64,000 nucleotides of DNA from Rhizophagus clarus (lineage: Eukaryota > Glomeromycota > Glomeromycetes > Glomerales > Glomeraceae), in assembly GCA_015698045.1 (NCBI GenBank), contig BLAL01000156.1, forward strand, positions 1,721,396 through 1,785,395, in the 5' to 3' direction. Both the position numbers and the translations under genes were made by a program. Positions 12,648 to 24,055 of the stretch are shown piece after piece (position 1 is the stretch's first letter; every line of letters starts with the position of its first letter). The notes beneath the pieces were generated by a model. That model saw nothing but the letters and a program-made list of their open reading frames with translations. It did not search any database and had not been told where the DNA came from.

Positions 12648-14141
12648 CTATTTTACACGTTCAAGAATAACTGCAATGCCTAGGAAGGATGTAATAAATT
12701 TAGTCTGATAAAAAGATTTAAAGTGAACAAAGAACTGAGAGTAATACCTTGTCCACCACCAATACAAGCAGATCCAATAGCATATTGATTTTCTGTTCTA
12801 TGTAGTTCGCTGACTAAATGCGCTAAAATACGAGATCCCGATGCAGCTAGTGGATGACCTAAAGCAATAGCACCCCCGTTTGTATTTGTGATTTGACGAT
12901 TTAATCCTAATTCCTTTTCCACAGCTAAATATTGAGCAGCGAAAGCTTCATTGACTTCAATGATTCCGATATCAGAAAGCTTCAAATTGGCTTTCTCTAA
13001 AGCTCCCTTTATAGCTGGAACCGGCCCAATTCCCATAATAGTAGGCTCAACACCTGTTACAGAATAACTTACGATTTTCGCTAAAGGAGCTAAATTATAT
13101 TTCTTTACGGCACTCTCGCCAGCAACAATTACTGCTCCCGCTCCATCATTTATACCAGATGCATTACCAGCAGTAACAAGACCAGTATCTTTTTTAAACA
13201 CTGAGGGAAGTCTTGCTAGCGATTCAATAGTGACGTTGGGACGAGGGTGTTCATCTGTATCAAATACTTGAACACCCTTTTTTGTCTTTATTTCAATTGG
13301 GACAATTTCTTTTTTGAACCGTCCAGCCTCATTGGCTTTATAATGTAAAAGTAAAAACAATGTTAAATAATGCTTTAATAAACTCAAAACCAGGTAACAA
13401 AAAGTATTATTACTAACCAGCTGCCCAACGTTTTTGACTACTAAGCGCGTGTTCGTCTGCTTGTTCACGAGTAATATTGTATTTCTCGCCCAAATTTTCA
13501 GCAGTAATACCCATGGGTGTTTTTGTAGGGTATTGATCAACTAGAGTGGCAGCCAATGAGTCCTCTAACTTAAGGTCTGCCCCATAACGAGTTCCCCAAC
13601 GTACGTCACTAAGAGTATAAGGAGATTTGCTCATACTTTCAGCTCCACCAGTTAACACAATATTTGAATCACCAATACGTATTTCTTGAACAGCATTGAT
13701 AACTGATTGAAACCCACTACCACATAATCGATTTATAGTCAATGCTGGGACATGAAAGGGCAAACCAGCGCGATGGCCAACATGACGAGCTAAATAAGCC
13801 GCAGTACTATCGGACTGACAAACATTACCAAATATCACTGAATCAATTGGAACATCTTTTGGCAAAGTATTAATAGCTGCTTTTGCAGCTATCCCACCAA
13901 GTTCGGTTGCTGTAAGTTAAAAAATTAAATTTAGTAAAAAGTTTAGCCGAAAATTTAATCAACCAAAAATCAAATATCATAATATACCTGTATAGTTTTT
14001 CAGAGAACCACCAAAAGCGCCGAAAGCCGTTCCTTAAGAATTAAATGAATAGAGTGTTAAATAATTAAAAGATAAAATGCCAAACATTATAATAATCAAA
14101 ATATTACGTTTTGCAGCTACAATAAATACATTTTGTGCCAT
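12648..14141 (-). CDS. ACAA2: 3-ketoacyl-CoA thiolase, mitochondrial ACAA2 type
   Basis: Thiolase that cleaves 3-ketoacyl-CoA with CoA in the last step of fatty-acid beta-oxidation, or acts as acetyl-CoA acyltransferase. The start at 14141 gives MAQNVFIVAAKR, and an intron then leads into TAFGAFGGSLKNYTATELGG. The catalytic Cys sits in INRLCGSGFQS, the His in NGGAIALGHPL, and the second Cys in GSACIGGGQGI. The last coding exon is tiny: a donor just after GGGQG (about 12748) splices to an acceptor near 12678, giving GIAVILERVK and a stop at 12648. Reading through that donor instead adds an unrelated tail, so the splice is preferred. The sequence is closest to animal-type ACAA2, which keeps its N-terminal targeting signal uncleaved. 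The location is inferred from the family. Confidence 0.92.
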
Positions 14142-14450
14142 TATTATTTAACGAGAAAAATTGATTAAAAACATTATTATTGGAAATATTTATTTGGTGT
14201 AACTAACTAAATCATGATATTAAGAAATTGTCGCAGGCGTGTCAATTTAGTTAATTTTTCAAAAAGGCAAGTTCGCCACTGTTTTTTTGTACTATAGCAG
14301 GTAGCCCCAATTTTTTGTAATACGATTGAAGTTATACTCAAAGACCAAAATATTTGCATCTAATATTTAAGAATTTGTCATTTTCATTTCTTCAGCAAAA
14401 AGAACACGGGCTGAGAACTATTCCATTACATCACATAAGCTATCAACAGT
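14142..14450. promoter_or_regulatory. Divergent promoter region thiolase / MED13
   Basis: About 310 AT-rich bases between two divergent starts, so it should carry both promoters and 5' UTRs. There is a GC-richer patch at about 14260-14320. I recognise no named site. Confidence 0.45.
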
Positions 14451-17400
14451 ATGGATTCTTCCAGTTCAACCAAAATTTCACCGATTGAATCCACTGAAAC
14501 AAATGTTCTTACAGTGGTATTTATAATTTAGAATAATTATTAATATTTTAATTTTGTTTCAATTATATAATTTCTTTTTTTTTTCTACTTACTTCGCAGT
14601 CAAATATAACTAAAGTGGGGTGGTATAAATATACCTATTCTTGTTCTGGAGACAAACTCCGTTCATTTATCACTTCTACTCCGTCGCCTGAAGTTGAAAA
14701 TTTATCGCGTATCGACGATCCAATCGTCGTTAATTATATGGTATTATTAGAGAAAGGTATACCATGTACGTGGAAATACAAGGACGAAAATGAAAAAAAC
14801 TTTGAAATTCTATTCACTGATAAAATGTTAGTTCGTGAACTATATGTCTTCTGGCTTGAAGACGCTGAAGAACACCCACCAACCTTGGATAATTTAATCA
14901 AGCTTGAGGGTAATAATTATGTTTAATTTTTAAAATTTGTATATTTTATAAATTTATCCGAATTAATTATCATATATTAATATGTAGGCCTTGAAGTTAC
15001 TGAAACGGGAACCTTTACATGGGAAGACTATGAGAGTTCAGCAATACAATTTGACCTTTTTATAAGATCAATAAAAAATTTAATAAGCCGGTAAATTCAT
15101 ATTTTCACATTCTCAGACTCCGAAGTTTATAGTTATCATGTTATAACAAATGCTTCATTATTGTTTGTAATAGAACATTAATAGGGAAAGGTGCAGTGCC
15201 AATGGGTGAATTGCATTTATTTCCTAAGTTTCAACAAAAGATATATGAATGGTATGTTTCAATTTTTAATTATTTAATTTATTCGATTAAGTATATCTAA
15301 TTTTTCTTTTTTTTTGTTTTAAAAATATTTATATATACATATATACATATATGTATATATACAAAAATAAAATATGAATATATTTATATTTAATAGTATA
15401 TTGTCTTGTAAATATAATATTCACATAACATCGACTAATCTGGTTGTAAAGCCAGTAGTTAGATATCAAAGTTTGAGACCGTTAGCACCTTCCGACTTTT
15501 CCAAGTCGGATGAAATAAAGCCAGAAGTAGTGAAAGTTTTATTGGCGCCTTCGGGCATAAGGGGAAATCTTTTGCCATATCGCCGTTATGAAGCTGATGA
15601 TATCGCGGCTGTCTTGAACGAGTTCAAAACTCTATTTGGTCTTGACCTGTCGAATTTAGAAGAAGAGTCGTCAATACCTACATTAGTGCATGTACAAATA
15701 ACGCACGATAATCTCACTAAAGACTTTCCATATCCCGCAAAAGGAGTTTATGTTATAACTGACAGCAATAATAGCTATCGTTGTGAAGCTCGAGATTCAG
15801 GAATGGTTCCAGAAATTTTTAATAACTTTGACTATTCATCTGAACAAAGGTTAAAGCCAAGCAAATGGTGGAATTATAACGATCATTCAAAAGAAGCTGT
15901 GCAAATTTTGAAGCTTAGAAATTCTGGTGACCTAGGTACGACATCTCCTGGTGTAGATACGATGACCCCTAATACTCCTGGAATGGGAAATGGTACTTCA
16001 AGTGCCAGCTCGCCGGGGCATAACTTAGGCACCGGTCGGTCCTCAAAGAAGAGACCGTTGGAAACAAAAGCCTATCCATCCCCACCAGATGCTATACAAA
16101 CCAATGAAATTCAAATGCCACCGCCACAAAATGACACAGAATTAACTGATGATATAATGGGAATGGGCGTTGAAACGTACGATTACTATATGTTTGAAGA
16201 TGATATGCTTTCACATCAAGTTACTGAAGCCGATTTTGATACTTGTGATAATAAAGATGTAAGTAATGTGTTCAATTAAATATCAGATTTATTTTCAAAT
16301 GCATTTTAAGAAATTTAAAAAACCGACATTAAATAGTCACAAACAATTTCGCCGACAACAAACGACCAAACGCCTAGCAACATATCTATAGTTAATGAAG
16401 ATTCCCCGTCTGTTGGTCAAAATCAGATTTCCTTAGCCAAAAATAGACAACAACAAATTGATCGTGACCTTCAATTTGACATTGGTAAAGTTAAGCTCAG
16501 ATATTGTCCAGAGGATTACATCCCATTAAAGTTCCACGATGAGGTTGATATGTCTAAGTACATGCCTGGAGGGAAGTTTTGTCGTGCTACAAATCGTAAA
16601 AAGCGAAAACGAGGTTTCTTTTATACTCCAGACTATGAACCTGCTTGGGTTTTAGAAGCCAAAAAACCAAAAACGTTGGACGATGATCTAAAACCTAGAC
16701 AAAAGTGCAAAGAGAAGGAATTAGAACGCGATTCAAGTGAAAGTGACACCGATGACACTGGTGGGAGTTGTGAAAGTGAATCTGAATCCGATATTGAATC
16801 TGATGATGAATCAGAGCTTGAATGGAAAAATGAGATTGTGAATTCAAACGTTTCAAATCATCGCGAGCTGGGTTTCTTGAATGCTGGACGACTAAGTATG
16901 ATATTTAATGTTTACGTTCTTTGTGAACGTCGACAACTTCGACGGTTAACAGATTGCGAAGTTTGCAATGATGCACAATCCGAATTGGCATTACAATTTC
17001 TTCGGGAACAAATAGCAGGTGGTTCATATCCTTTTGGCGCGGGAATTCATGGTGAAGGCGAGAGTACTTTTGAATTTATTGAAACACGTAGACGGATTTT
17101 GGAAAATCTAAGTGATGGTAAACATATTTTAGATTATATAATTAATCTCGCGATTTTTGTTTTTTAAGCTTTTTCTTTTATTCATTACAGATCTTCCTAC
17201 ATCGTCTGCTCTTCCATCAGAGCAGCAAGAAATTACTACGTCATTAAAGAATGTTATCGAGGAAATTTCCGTAAAATTTCCACGTCCAGAAAATCATCCA
17301 CAGTTGTCAGTTAATGGGCCATTGTCTGTTCAAGAATATTATAATTTAAATGGTAAGTGCGTTTACTTTGTCTTTTCTACTATTACTATTATTAATTTGT

Positions 17401-19276
17401 TATATTATTTTTAGGCGCTCAATACAAAATTAATGAAGACGCGGAGTCCAATTTTCAAGTGCTCAAGACTCCTGATATAATCGTTTGTGCTGATAAATTT
17501 CTCATTGAGACTTCTCCAGAGATTATTAAGTATTGGGATAAGCACAATCTCACTCCATTTGCTGGTAAAAAGGATGTTAAATATTTTGTCTTTTGTCCAG
17601 AAGGCGAATCACTATATTATCATGTGAAAAATTTTTTCAGTGAACTTCGGGTTCAGTATGAAGTATTTATTCCAATTTCATTTATTTATCTATTTTGTCC
17701 TAAAAAAATATCAATTATAACCTATCTACATTTCAAATAGCTTCACTGTGTGCTAGGAATGCATGAACCCGGAATTATTCAAAATCCAAATTACAATTTC
17801 AAACAAGGCATTATACCTATTCGTCTAAAACGTAAGTTAAACATTATGTACTGTATTAACTTAAAAAAAAAAAAGAAATTATTTTTTCTTTAAAATAAAC
17901 GATTCTCTCTTTATATTTATTGTTTGTTTTAGCACAAAATCGAAATGAAACAGAATTGGATCGAATGATTCGCAGTTATAAGTCAACATGCGAAGAATTC
18001 GGTAGGTTGAATAAATTTAAGAATTTTAATATCATTATGTGCGATGTACTTTGAAAAAGTTGTTTATTATAATCAATCCTCTTTATAAGGTTCTTCACTG
18101 GCATCGTATATTGGTAATTTTGAGAAATCTCAACTTGTGATCTATCTTATCAACCCATTTGATCATTTGACGGCTTATTATGACATATTCAAGTGCTATG
18201 CTAAGTTTTACACGTCCCTCGAAAAATCATTGAAATCAGTTTCAACAAAAAATATATTGAATTATGTAATGCCGCAACTCATACCGATTGAACACGTTGT
18301 TCGATTCGGTGAAAATTGTATTAGACCATTCAGACAAAGACCTGTTCTCAAAGACTTGGCTTTCAGTGTATATACGCGCTCAAAATCATATAGACCACTT
18401 TTTATCCTGCCAAAACCATCTGTTGTTTCTGTCGGGTTTCAATTGACAAAGAAAGCACCTCCAGTAAGAGAACTTATAGAATATAACAAAATTTTGCACA
18501 TGTCATACGGGTTTAGCTTTGATCAACGCAGATTGGTCATGGTCTGGGTTGATATGGAGGGAAAAAAGCTTGGAAGTTACTCAACTCCAACTTATGAGAG
18601 CAAAAATCAAATAAGCCTAGAATCTTTATATAAAGAGACTTGGAGCAGGACTTGTGCTTTTAGAAAGCATACAGGTGGTTTTAAACAAATTATAATTACT
18701 AAAACCGGTGTCATGACGCAGGAAGAAAAAAATCGTAAGTGATTTGATTATTTAATATTTTAGGAGGAGAACTAGTCATATTTATTTTATTTAAAAATTA
18801 TATTTTAGTATGGATCAAAGTAACAGAAGGCAAGGTACCCATTTTTAGTGTCAATTTAGATACAACACTCGATATCAAGCCGACACCAGATGGAAACGGA
18901 CACAGTTCAAAAATTTGTGGCATGGTTTTAAATCATCCCATTCCTGTCAATGATTTCCGACCAGAAGCGACAGGTTTTCTTGTCGAAATGAATAATAATG
19001 AGACTGCGTCTAACACTATTCAAGTAAATATATTTTAATAGTTTAATTAGTTCCATATATCGTTTTTTTTTATCTTAAAATAATTATTTTAAAAATTAGG
19101 TTGACCTTTTGTACAATCCAAAAATTGACAAGAAAAATACTGAGATCATATGGGATGTACTTAATCAATTCCATGTACTTTCTTTCATGGAAGTAACAAC
19201 AACTCACATGTGTTTGCCGATTCATGTATTGATGGTCGAACGCTGTTGCAGAGTGTATTTAAGTGTGCCTTCTTAA
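14451..19276 (+). CDS. MED13: Mediator complex subunit 13 (CDK8 kinase module)
   Basis: Largest subunit of the Mediator kinase module (yeast Srb9/Ssn2), which links Cdk8-cyclin C to core Mediator. The gene runs through about a dozen exons; exon 1 is 14451-14516 and exon 2 starts at 14600. The N-terminal Med13 domain is recognised by SNITKVGWYKYTY, IPCTWKYKDENEKNFEILF, VRELYVFWLEDAEEHPP and a later VVRYQSLRPLAPSDF-LLAPSGIRGNLLPYRR-ADD block. A Ser/Pro/Gly-rich and acidic linker follows. The middle carries GPLSVQEYYNLNG and the MID-like region with PELYVVYLINPF-type sequence (VIYLINPFDH). The C-terminus has WSRTCAFRKHTGG and the terminal IWDVLNQFHVLSFMEVTTT-LPIHVLMVERCCRVYLSVP. Short introns often interrupt it, so single-exon ORFs at 15374, 16550 and 18137 are parts of this one gene. 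Confidence 0.9.
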
Positions 19277-20217
19277 TATCATCTGATATATTAATTTAAT
19301 ATTGCGGCAATGTAATAATAGATTTCGGAATGAAATCGTTGAAGTCAATATTCATCGAAAAATTATGTATATAGAATATTTTATTTCTTACACATTACGT
19401 CATTGTTTATTTTATTTTATCTTATTTTTTACTTTTATTGCTATTTTCCATTTATATATATTTTTTCCCCTACATCATGTATATATAATTAGATAATATC
19501 TTTTTATTAACTTATCATTATTACTTATTCCTCCTAAAAACTTTGGTTGATTAATTATGTTGTGTTTATCAAAAAGTTTTTTTTTTATATTTAGTGAACG
19601 ATTTATTCTTATTTATATATTCTTATTTATGAATGATATTCTTATTTATTAACTATTCCGAGTTAGTATTTTTTTTTTACTTTAATTAAAAAAAAAAACT
19701 TATTCTTGCATTAGATAGCATGTTAATGCCTTAAAACTCAAAATTTTAGTCAATGTTTTTTTAGATAATAATAAAATCATCAATTATTTAAATTTTAAAA
19801 CTAATATATCTCACGGTGTCACTAATATGTTATTTATAGATGTTACGCTTTTTACTCCTTTTATTAATTACAACCAATTTCTAATCTATATAGCCACCTT
19901 TTGGGTGAAAAATGAACACCATTCCCTAGACGGTTTTGACCATTTAATGCTTTGTAAAATTCTTGTATATTCTTTCTTGTTGAACCTTTCAAGAAAGGAC
20001 TGTTTTTGCGGCTGTTACCAATTTAGAAAACCTTTTCACAGTTCTTGGAATTTTAACGTCTTTGTGGATCAATTGTGATAATAATATTTTGAATACTTTG
20101 ACATGGAAATTGTGAGATGGGGTCCATTGGATGAATACTATAAGTTTCAATTTTATGACATTAGCTTTGGTTTTTACTGGCAATGTAAAAAACAGGATCA
20201 TGAATACTACTTTTAGT
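19277..20217. other. AT-rich intergenic region after MED13
   Basis: About 940 bases with the MED13 3' UTR and then AT-rich sequence with T/A homopolymers. Short ORFs at 19302, 19827 and 19989-20361 show no family and are not supported. This is the border between the housekeeping block and the transposon-rich part. Confidence 0.6.
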
Positions 20218-21157
20218 TAGAGCTCGGGTTACCTGGTTAACCTGAACCGAATAATTTTTTAGGTTGGGTCGGGTCAGGTAACTTGTTCTGATCTGACCTG
20301 ACCCGTTTGACCTAAAAGTATTCAGGTTACTTTGGGTAACTGGGTAAACCTGATTACCCAAAGTTTTATTACAAATATTTTAAATAAAAAAACGTTCCAA
20401 TAACTTTTTTTTATTAAATTTTCTATTAAAAAAATGTTGCGAAACATTTTTTTATTAGTAAAAATATACTGAAAAAACATTTCGCAATATTTTTTTTATA
20501 AAGATAATTAAAAAAAATATTGTGAAATGTTTTTTTATTAATAATAATAAATATACACTGAAAAAATGTTTTGAGACATTTTTCCACTAAACTAATTAAA
20601 AAAAGTCACAGTGGTTTTTTTATTAAAGATGCATTGAAAAAACGTTTCACAACATTTTTTCACTAAACTAATTAAAAAACATTGCAAACCATTTTTTTAA
20701 TTAAAAATACATTGAAAAAATGTTTTGTAACATTTTTTCACTAGATTAAATAAAAAAAAGTTCCAATTGTTTTTTTTTTATTAAATTGATTTTAGGTTAA
20801 CAGGTCAATCAGGTCAGGTCAAACCTGTAACCTGACTTGATACTGGGTATTGAATTTGATGATCTGACCTGAATATTTTAGATCAACCCAATGGGGGGGG
20901 GTGTTAAAGCAGGGTAGAATTAGCTAGAATTATGGCATTAAGAAATTACGAATGTGACAAATAATAGATGTGATAAATATGGTTTTACTATTAAACCAAA
21001 AAAATTTTGTCTCCGGAATACTTAGTAAAAATGAAGAATAGAAAATATGATACTGTATAACAATTATTTTTACTATGATCATGTAATTCTACCTCGCTTT
21101 TAACAGTCCCCCCCCTAATGGGTAATCTGAATTGACTTTTACCTATTCAGAGCTCTA
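20218..21157. mobile_element. hAT-like non-autonomous element with internal palindromic repeats
   Basis: Both ends read TAGAGCTC inward (20218 on +, 21157 on -), fitting the YARNG-type start of hAT termini. Inside, both sides carry GGTTACC/GGTCAGGT/GGGTAA words typical of hAT MITEs (20225-20360 and 20800-20890 plus 21117-21140). The flanks CTTTTAGT and TTTTTAGC match in six of eight positions, and the two mismatches are C/T transitions, which fits a decayed 8-bp target duplication. The core (about 20390-20790) is about five loosely repeated 75-80 base units. Each is built around an A-run, a TGTTNNGNAACA-like centre and a T-run, so each can form a hairpin. No transposase is present. The right part is interrupted by a second inverted-repeat element. 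Confidence 0.5.
20893..21115. mobile_element. Small inverted-repeat element nested in the hAT-like element
   Basis: Left end: nine G followed by TGTTAAAGCAGGGTAGAATTA. The right end, read on the minus strand, is eight G followed by ACTGTTAAAAGCGAGGTAGAATTA. The two ends match over about 28 bases with small gaps. The interior (about 165 bases) is non-coding. The flanking sequence looks like a split of the host element's CCCAATGGGTAA region, so the insertion is secondary. The target duplication is not clear. Confidence 0.5.
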
Positions 21158-22145
21158 TTTTTAGCAATACTCCAGTTTCTTAAAATTATTTTTTTTTTTT
21201 TTACTGTAGGTATTTAAGATGCCATCTTCTTAAACAAGAATTTTGGTATCTAAAGATTTAAAAAGTTCCTTTCCATCCAATCCTAGGATATTGTAGTCAC
21301 TAATATTATAATTAAAAGTTAATTCTTTGCAATTTAATTTTATATTATTCTTTCAAAAAAACATATTTCTAATTAAAGAAATTTAGATGTATATACTGTA
21401 TAATTATAATTCAGTTTTAAATATAGATTGTAAAAGAATATTATTCTTATATAAAAAAAAAAAGTATTTAAAAAAATTTATACAAAAATAAGATTACTCA
21501 GATTTTTATTTAAAACCTTTCAAATTCTTTATATTATAAAATTTATCCAAGTATTATATTAGAATACATACTAGTTAAAATCTAGTTAAAATAATCCAAT
21601 TTAACTAAAAATCAGATTTCTGATTTTAAACTGAATTATTATATAATATTAGCCAAATTTTTAAAAGTCAATATTCTATTTGAAATTTAATTAGTAATTA
21701 TTTGGCAAAAATTTAGAATATTATTTAAATTAAAATCCAAAATACTTTGGTTGTTTGAACTGGTATTTTTATTAGAAGCACAGCATATAAAATAAATGTG
21801 ATACTTTGTATCCTTCCCTTTTTCTAATAAATGTAGTGTGATTTTAACATCATAAAAAAAAAAAAAATATTTATTAATAAATTAAATAAACAATAATAAT
21901 ATTTAAACAAAAATTGGGCGTCTTCATAAGTCCCGTAATTAAGATTAGGATTGAGATTGGGATTAAGATCAGCTTGAGATTAGGATTAGCGTCTCAATTT
22001 TGATTCACAAAAATTGATGTTACATCAGATTATATTTATATAATGATCTACCAATATAGCACTTTTTACTTTTTTAAAAAAATTTTTACACGTTAAAAAT
22101 ACAATAAATCAAATAATTTCTATATTTTTGTATTTTCTTATAATA
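21158..22145. other. AT-rich non-coding stretch with a short GGATTA-type microsatellite
   Basis: Strongly AT-rich with no ORF of note. At about 21938-21990 there is an imperfect ATTAGGATTGAGATTGGGATT repeat series. Nothing else was seen. Confidence 0.6.
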
Positions 22146-22787
22146 ATGAATAACGAAATTCAAATTTCAGTTATTTTATTAATGATAATTATTATACTTA
22201 TTAAGTATAATGAATTTGAAAAAACTTTAAATACTTTTCATCAAATTGACCAAAATGATAATTCTAATATTTTACTTTTAAAGTTTATTATATCTACAAC
22301 TTAATAGGATAGAAACTAATGAATGTATTGATTTAAAAAAATTGAATAGATCAATATCTAAATATTGGTTTGATGAGATTTGTTTAATTATGCAAGATGT
22401 CAAATTTAAGAGGCATTTTAGATTGACTAGGTCTACATTTGAGTAGCTATGTTGCGAAATAATTCCATTTTTAAGGAAAGAAATTACAGGATCCAATATA
22501 GTTGGACTTGTATGGGAATAAAAAATTGGTGCATCTTTATGGTTTCTTACCACTGTAGAATGTTTTAGGTCTATAGGTGAAAGGTTTGGAATGGAAGAAT
22601 CAACCTTTAGCTATGCACTACGAGATTTTATTAACATATTAATTACAAAATTTTTAGCAGAAAAAATTACTTTTCCAAATACAGAATTACAAATTAATGA
22701 GATTTCAAGTGGATTTATAAGAATTAAAAGAATTCCTAATGTTATTAGCGCTATTGATGGTAGTCATATACCAATCAAAGCGTCACA
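22146..22787 (+). pseudogene. PIF/Harbinger (DDE_Tnp_4) transposase, N-terminal fragment, decayed
   Basis: Remains of a Harbinger-type transposase. The conserved helical region (YWFDEICLIMQD-FKRHFRLTRSTFE, then FLTTVECFRSIGERFGMEES) leads to NVISAIDGSHIPIKAS, the segment that holds the first catalytic Asp (in AIDGTHIPI of intact relatives). Stops at 22306-22311, 22444 and 22519 and a shift near 22310 break it. The reading ends at 22787, exactly where the TCATCAGG end of a ~1.3-kb repeat begins, so the rest was separated by that insertion or by a rearrangement. Confidence 0.75.
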
Positions 22788-24055
22788 TCATCAGGAAATT
22801 TTATAGAGTGAAAAATTGTGTAAGTTTACAATTTTGTAAGTTTACGAAAGTTTATGACATAATATTTCGAAAAATTTCAAAATATTACATAAGTTTACAA
22901 TTTCGTAAAATTTATGTGATATTACGGTCAAAATATTACGCAAGTTTTCAATATCATAAGATTTATGTAATATTACGGTCAAAATATTACGCAAGTTTTC
23001 AATATCGTAAGATTTAAGCAATATTACAGTCAAAATATTTTGAAAATTTACGAGACTGTAAACCTGCATAATATTACAGTTGAAATATTTTGAAAATTTA
23101 TGAAACTGTAAACCTGCATAATATTACGGTCAAAATATTTTGCAAATTTACGAAACTGTAAACTTGCGTAATATTATGGTTAAATATTTTGAAAATTTAC
23201 AAAACTGTAAATCTGCGTAATATTACGATTGAAATATTTTAAAAATTTACAAGACTGTAAACCTGCATAATATTATGGTTAAAATATTTTAAAAATTTAC
23301 GAGACTGTAAACCTGCATAATATTACGGTTAAAATATTTTGAAAATTTACGAGATTGTAAACCTGCATAATATTACTATTTGATTGTTAAAGTTGCGTAT
23401 GCAGTAGAATGTATATAAGGGGCATGTAATACTATTGAATAATCAAAAATAATATAAACACCTTTTCTTTCCTTTTCTTTTAAGTTTGGGAAAGTAAATT
23501 TATTTTTATTTACGAATTTTTTATTATTTACAATTTTATGTTAAAAATTAAAGTAAATTCTAATTTTTATTATAACTTAATAAAAAAATACACATTTAAT
23601 ACTTGTTCACTACTATTTTATAAAATAGTATTGGGCTGTACAGTGTGAACGTCAGTATCAATCACAGTCCAAAAAAAACATGAGTCTCCAGCTGATATTT
23701 GATACAGACTGGGCCTAGCTACTCACTTAATAAATAAAAAAATAAAAATAATTATCTTTTACGATACATAAGTAAGTTTCTCCTTCTTTTACAATCATTA
23801 CGCGTGACTAAAATTAATCAAATTTATCAAATTTAAAACATGAACGTAAATATTAATTATAAATTTTATTATAGTATAATTACCCAGCCTCTTCCAAAAT
23901 CTCGTTCTAAATTCGTGATAATATCTTTGGCCGGTACATGTCCACAGCCACCGCCCAGAGTTTCCATTACGATAAAAGACATAGTTCTAAATATCAAAAT
24001 CAATTTGAATATTTGATAAATACATTTAATTTATATAAATGTAATTTTATTTATT
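22788..24055. repeat. ~1.3-kb repeat unit, copy A (with 50-bp minisatellite)
   Basis: Starts TCATCAGGAAATTTTATAG and ends with GTAATTTTATTTATT. The first ~590 bases are rich in TTACG/CGTAA words and settle into a 50-bp tandem array: an AAATATTT stretch, AAATTTACGA, ACTGTAAACCTGC, then TAATATTACGGTT. The second half (from about 23375) is unique, non-repetitive sequence shared with copy B. Where copy B has CG this copy often has CA or TG (for example CCTGCATA against CCTGCGTA), so it looks older or more heavily mutated. It interrupts a Harbinger transposase fragment on the left. Confidence 0.8.

Noticed and set aside
13413-13865. Start of the thiolase at the ATG at 13865
   Set aside because: It would remove the conserved N-terminal VAAKRTAFGAFGG region, which is encoded by upstream exons that splice in frame from 14141.
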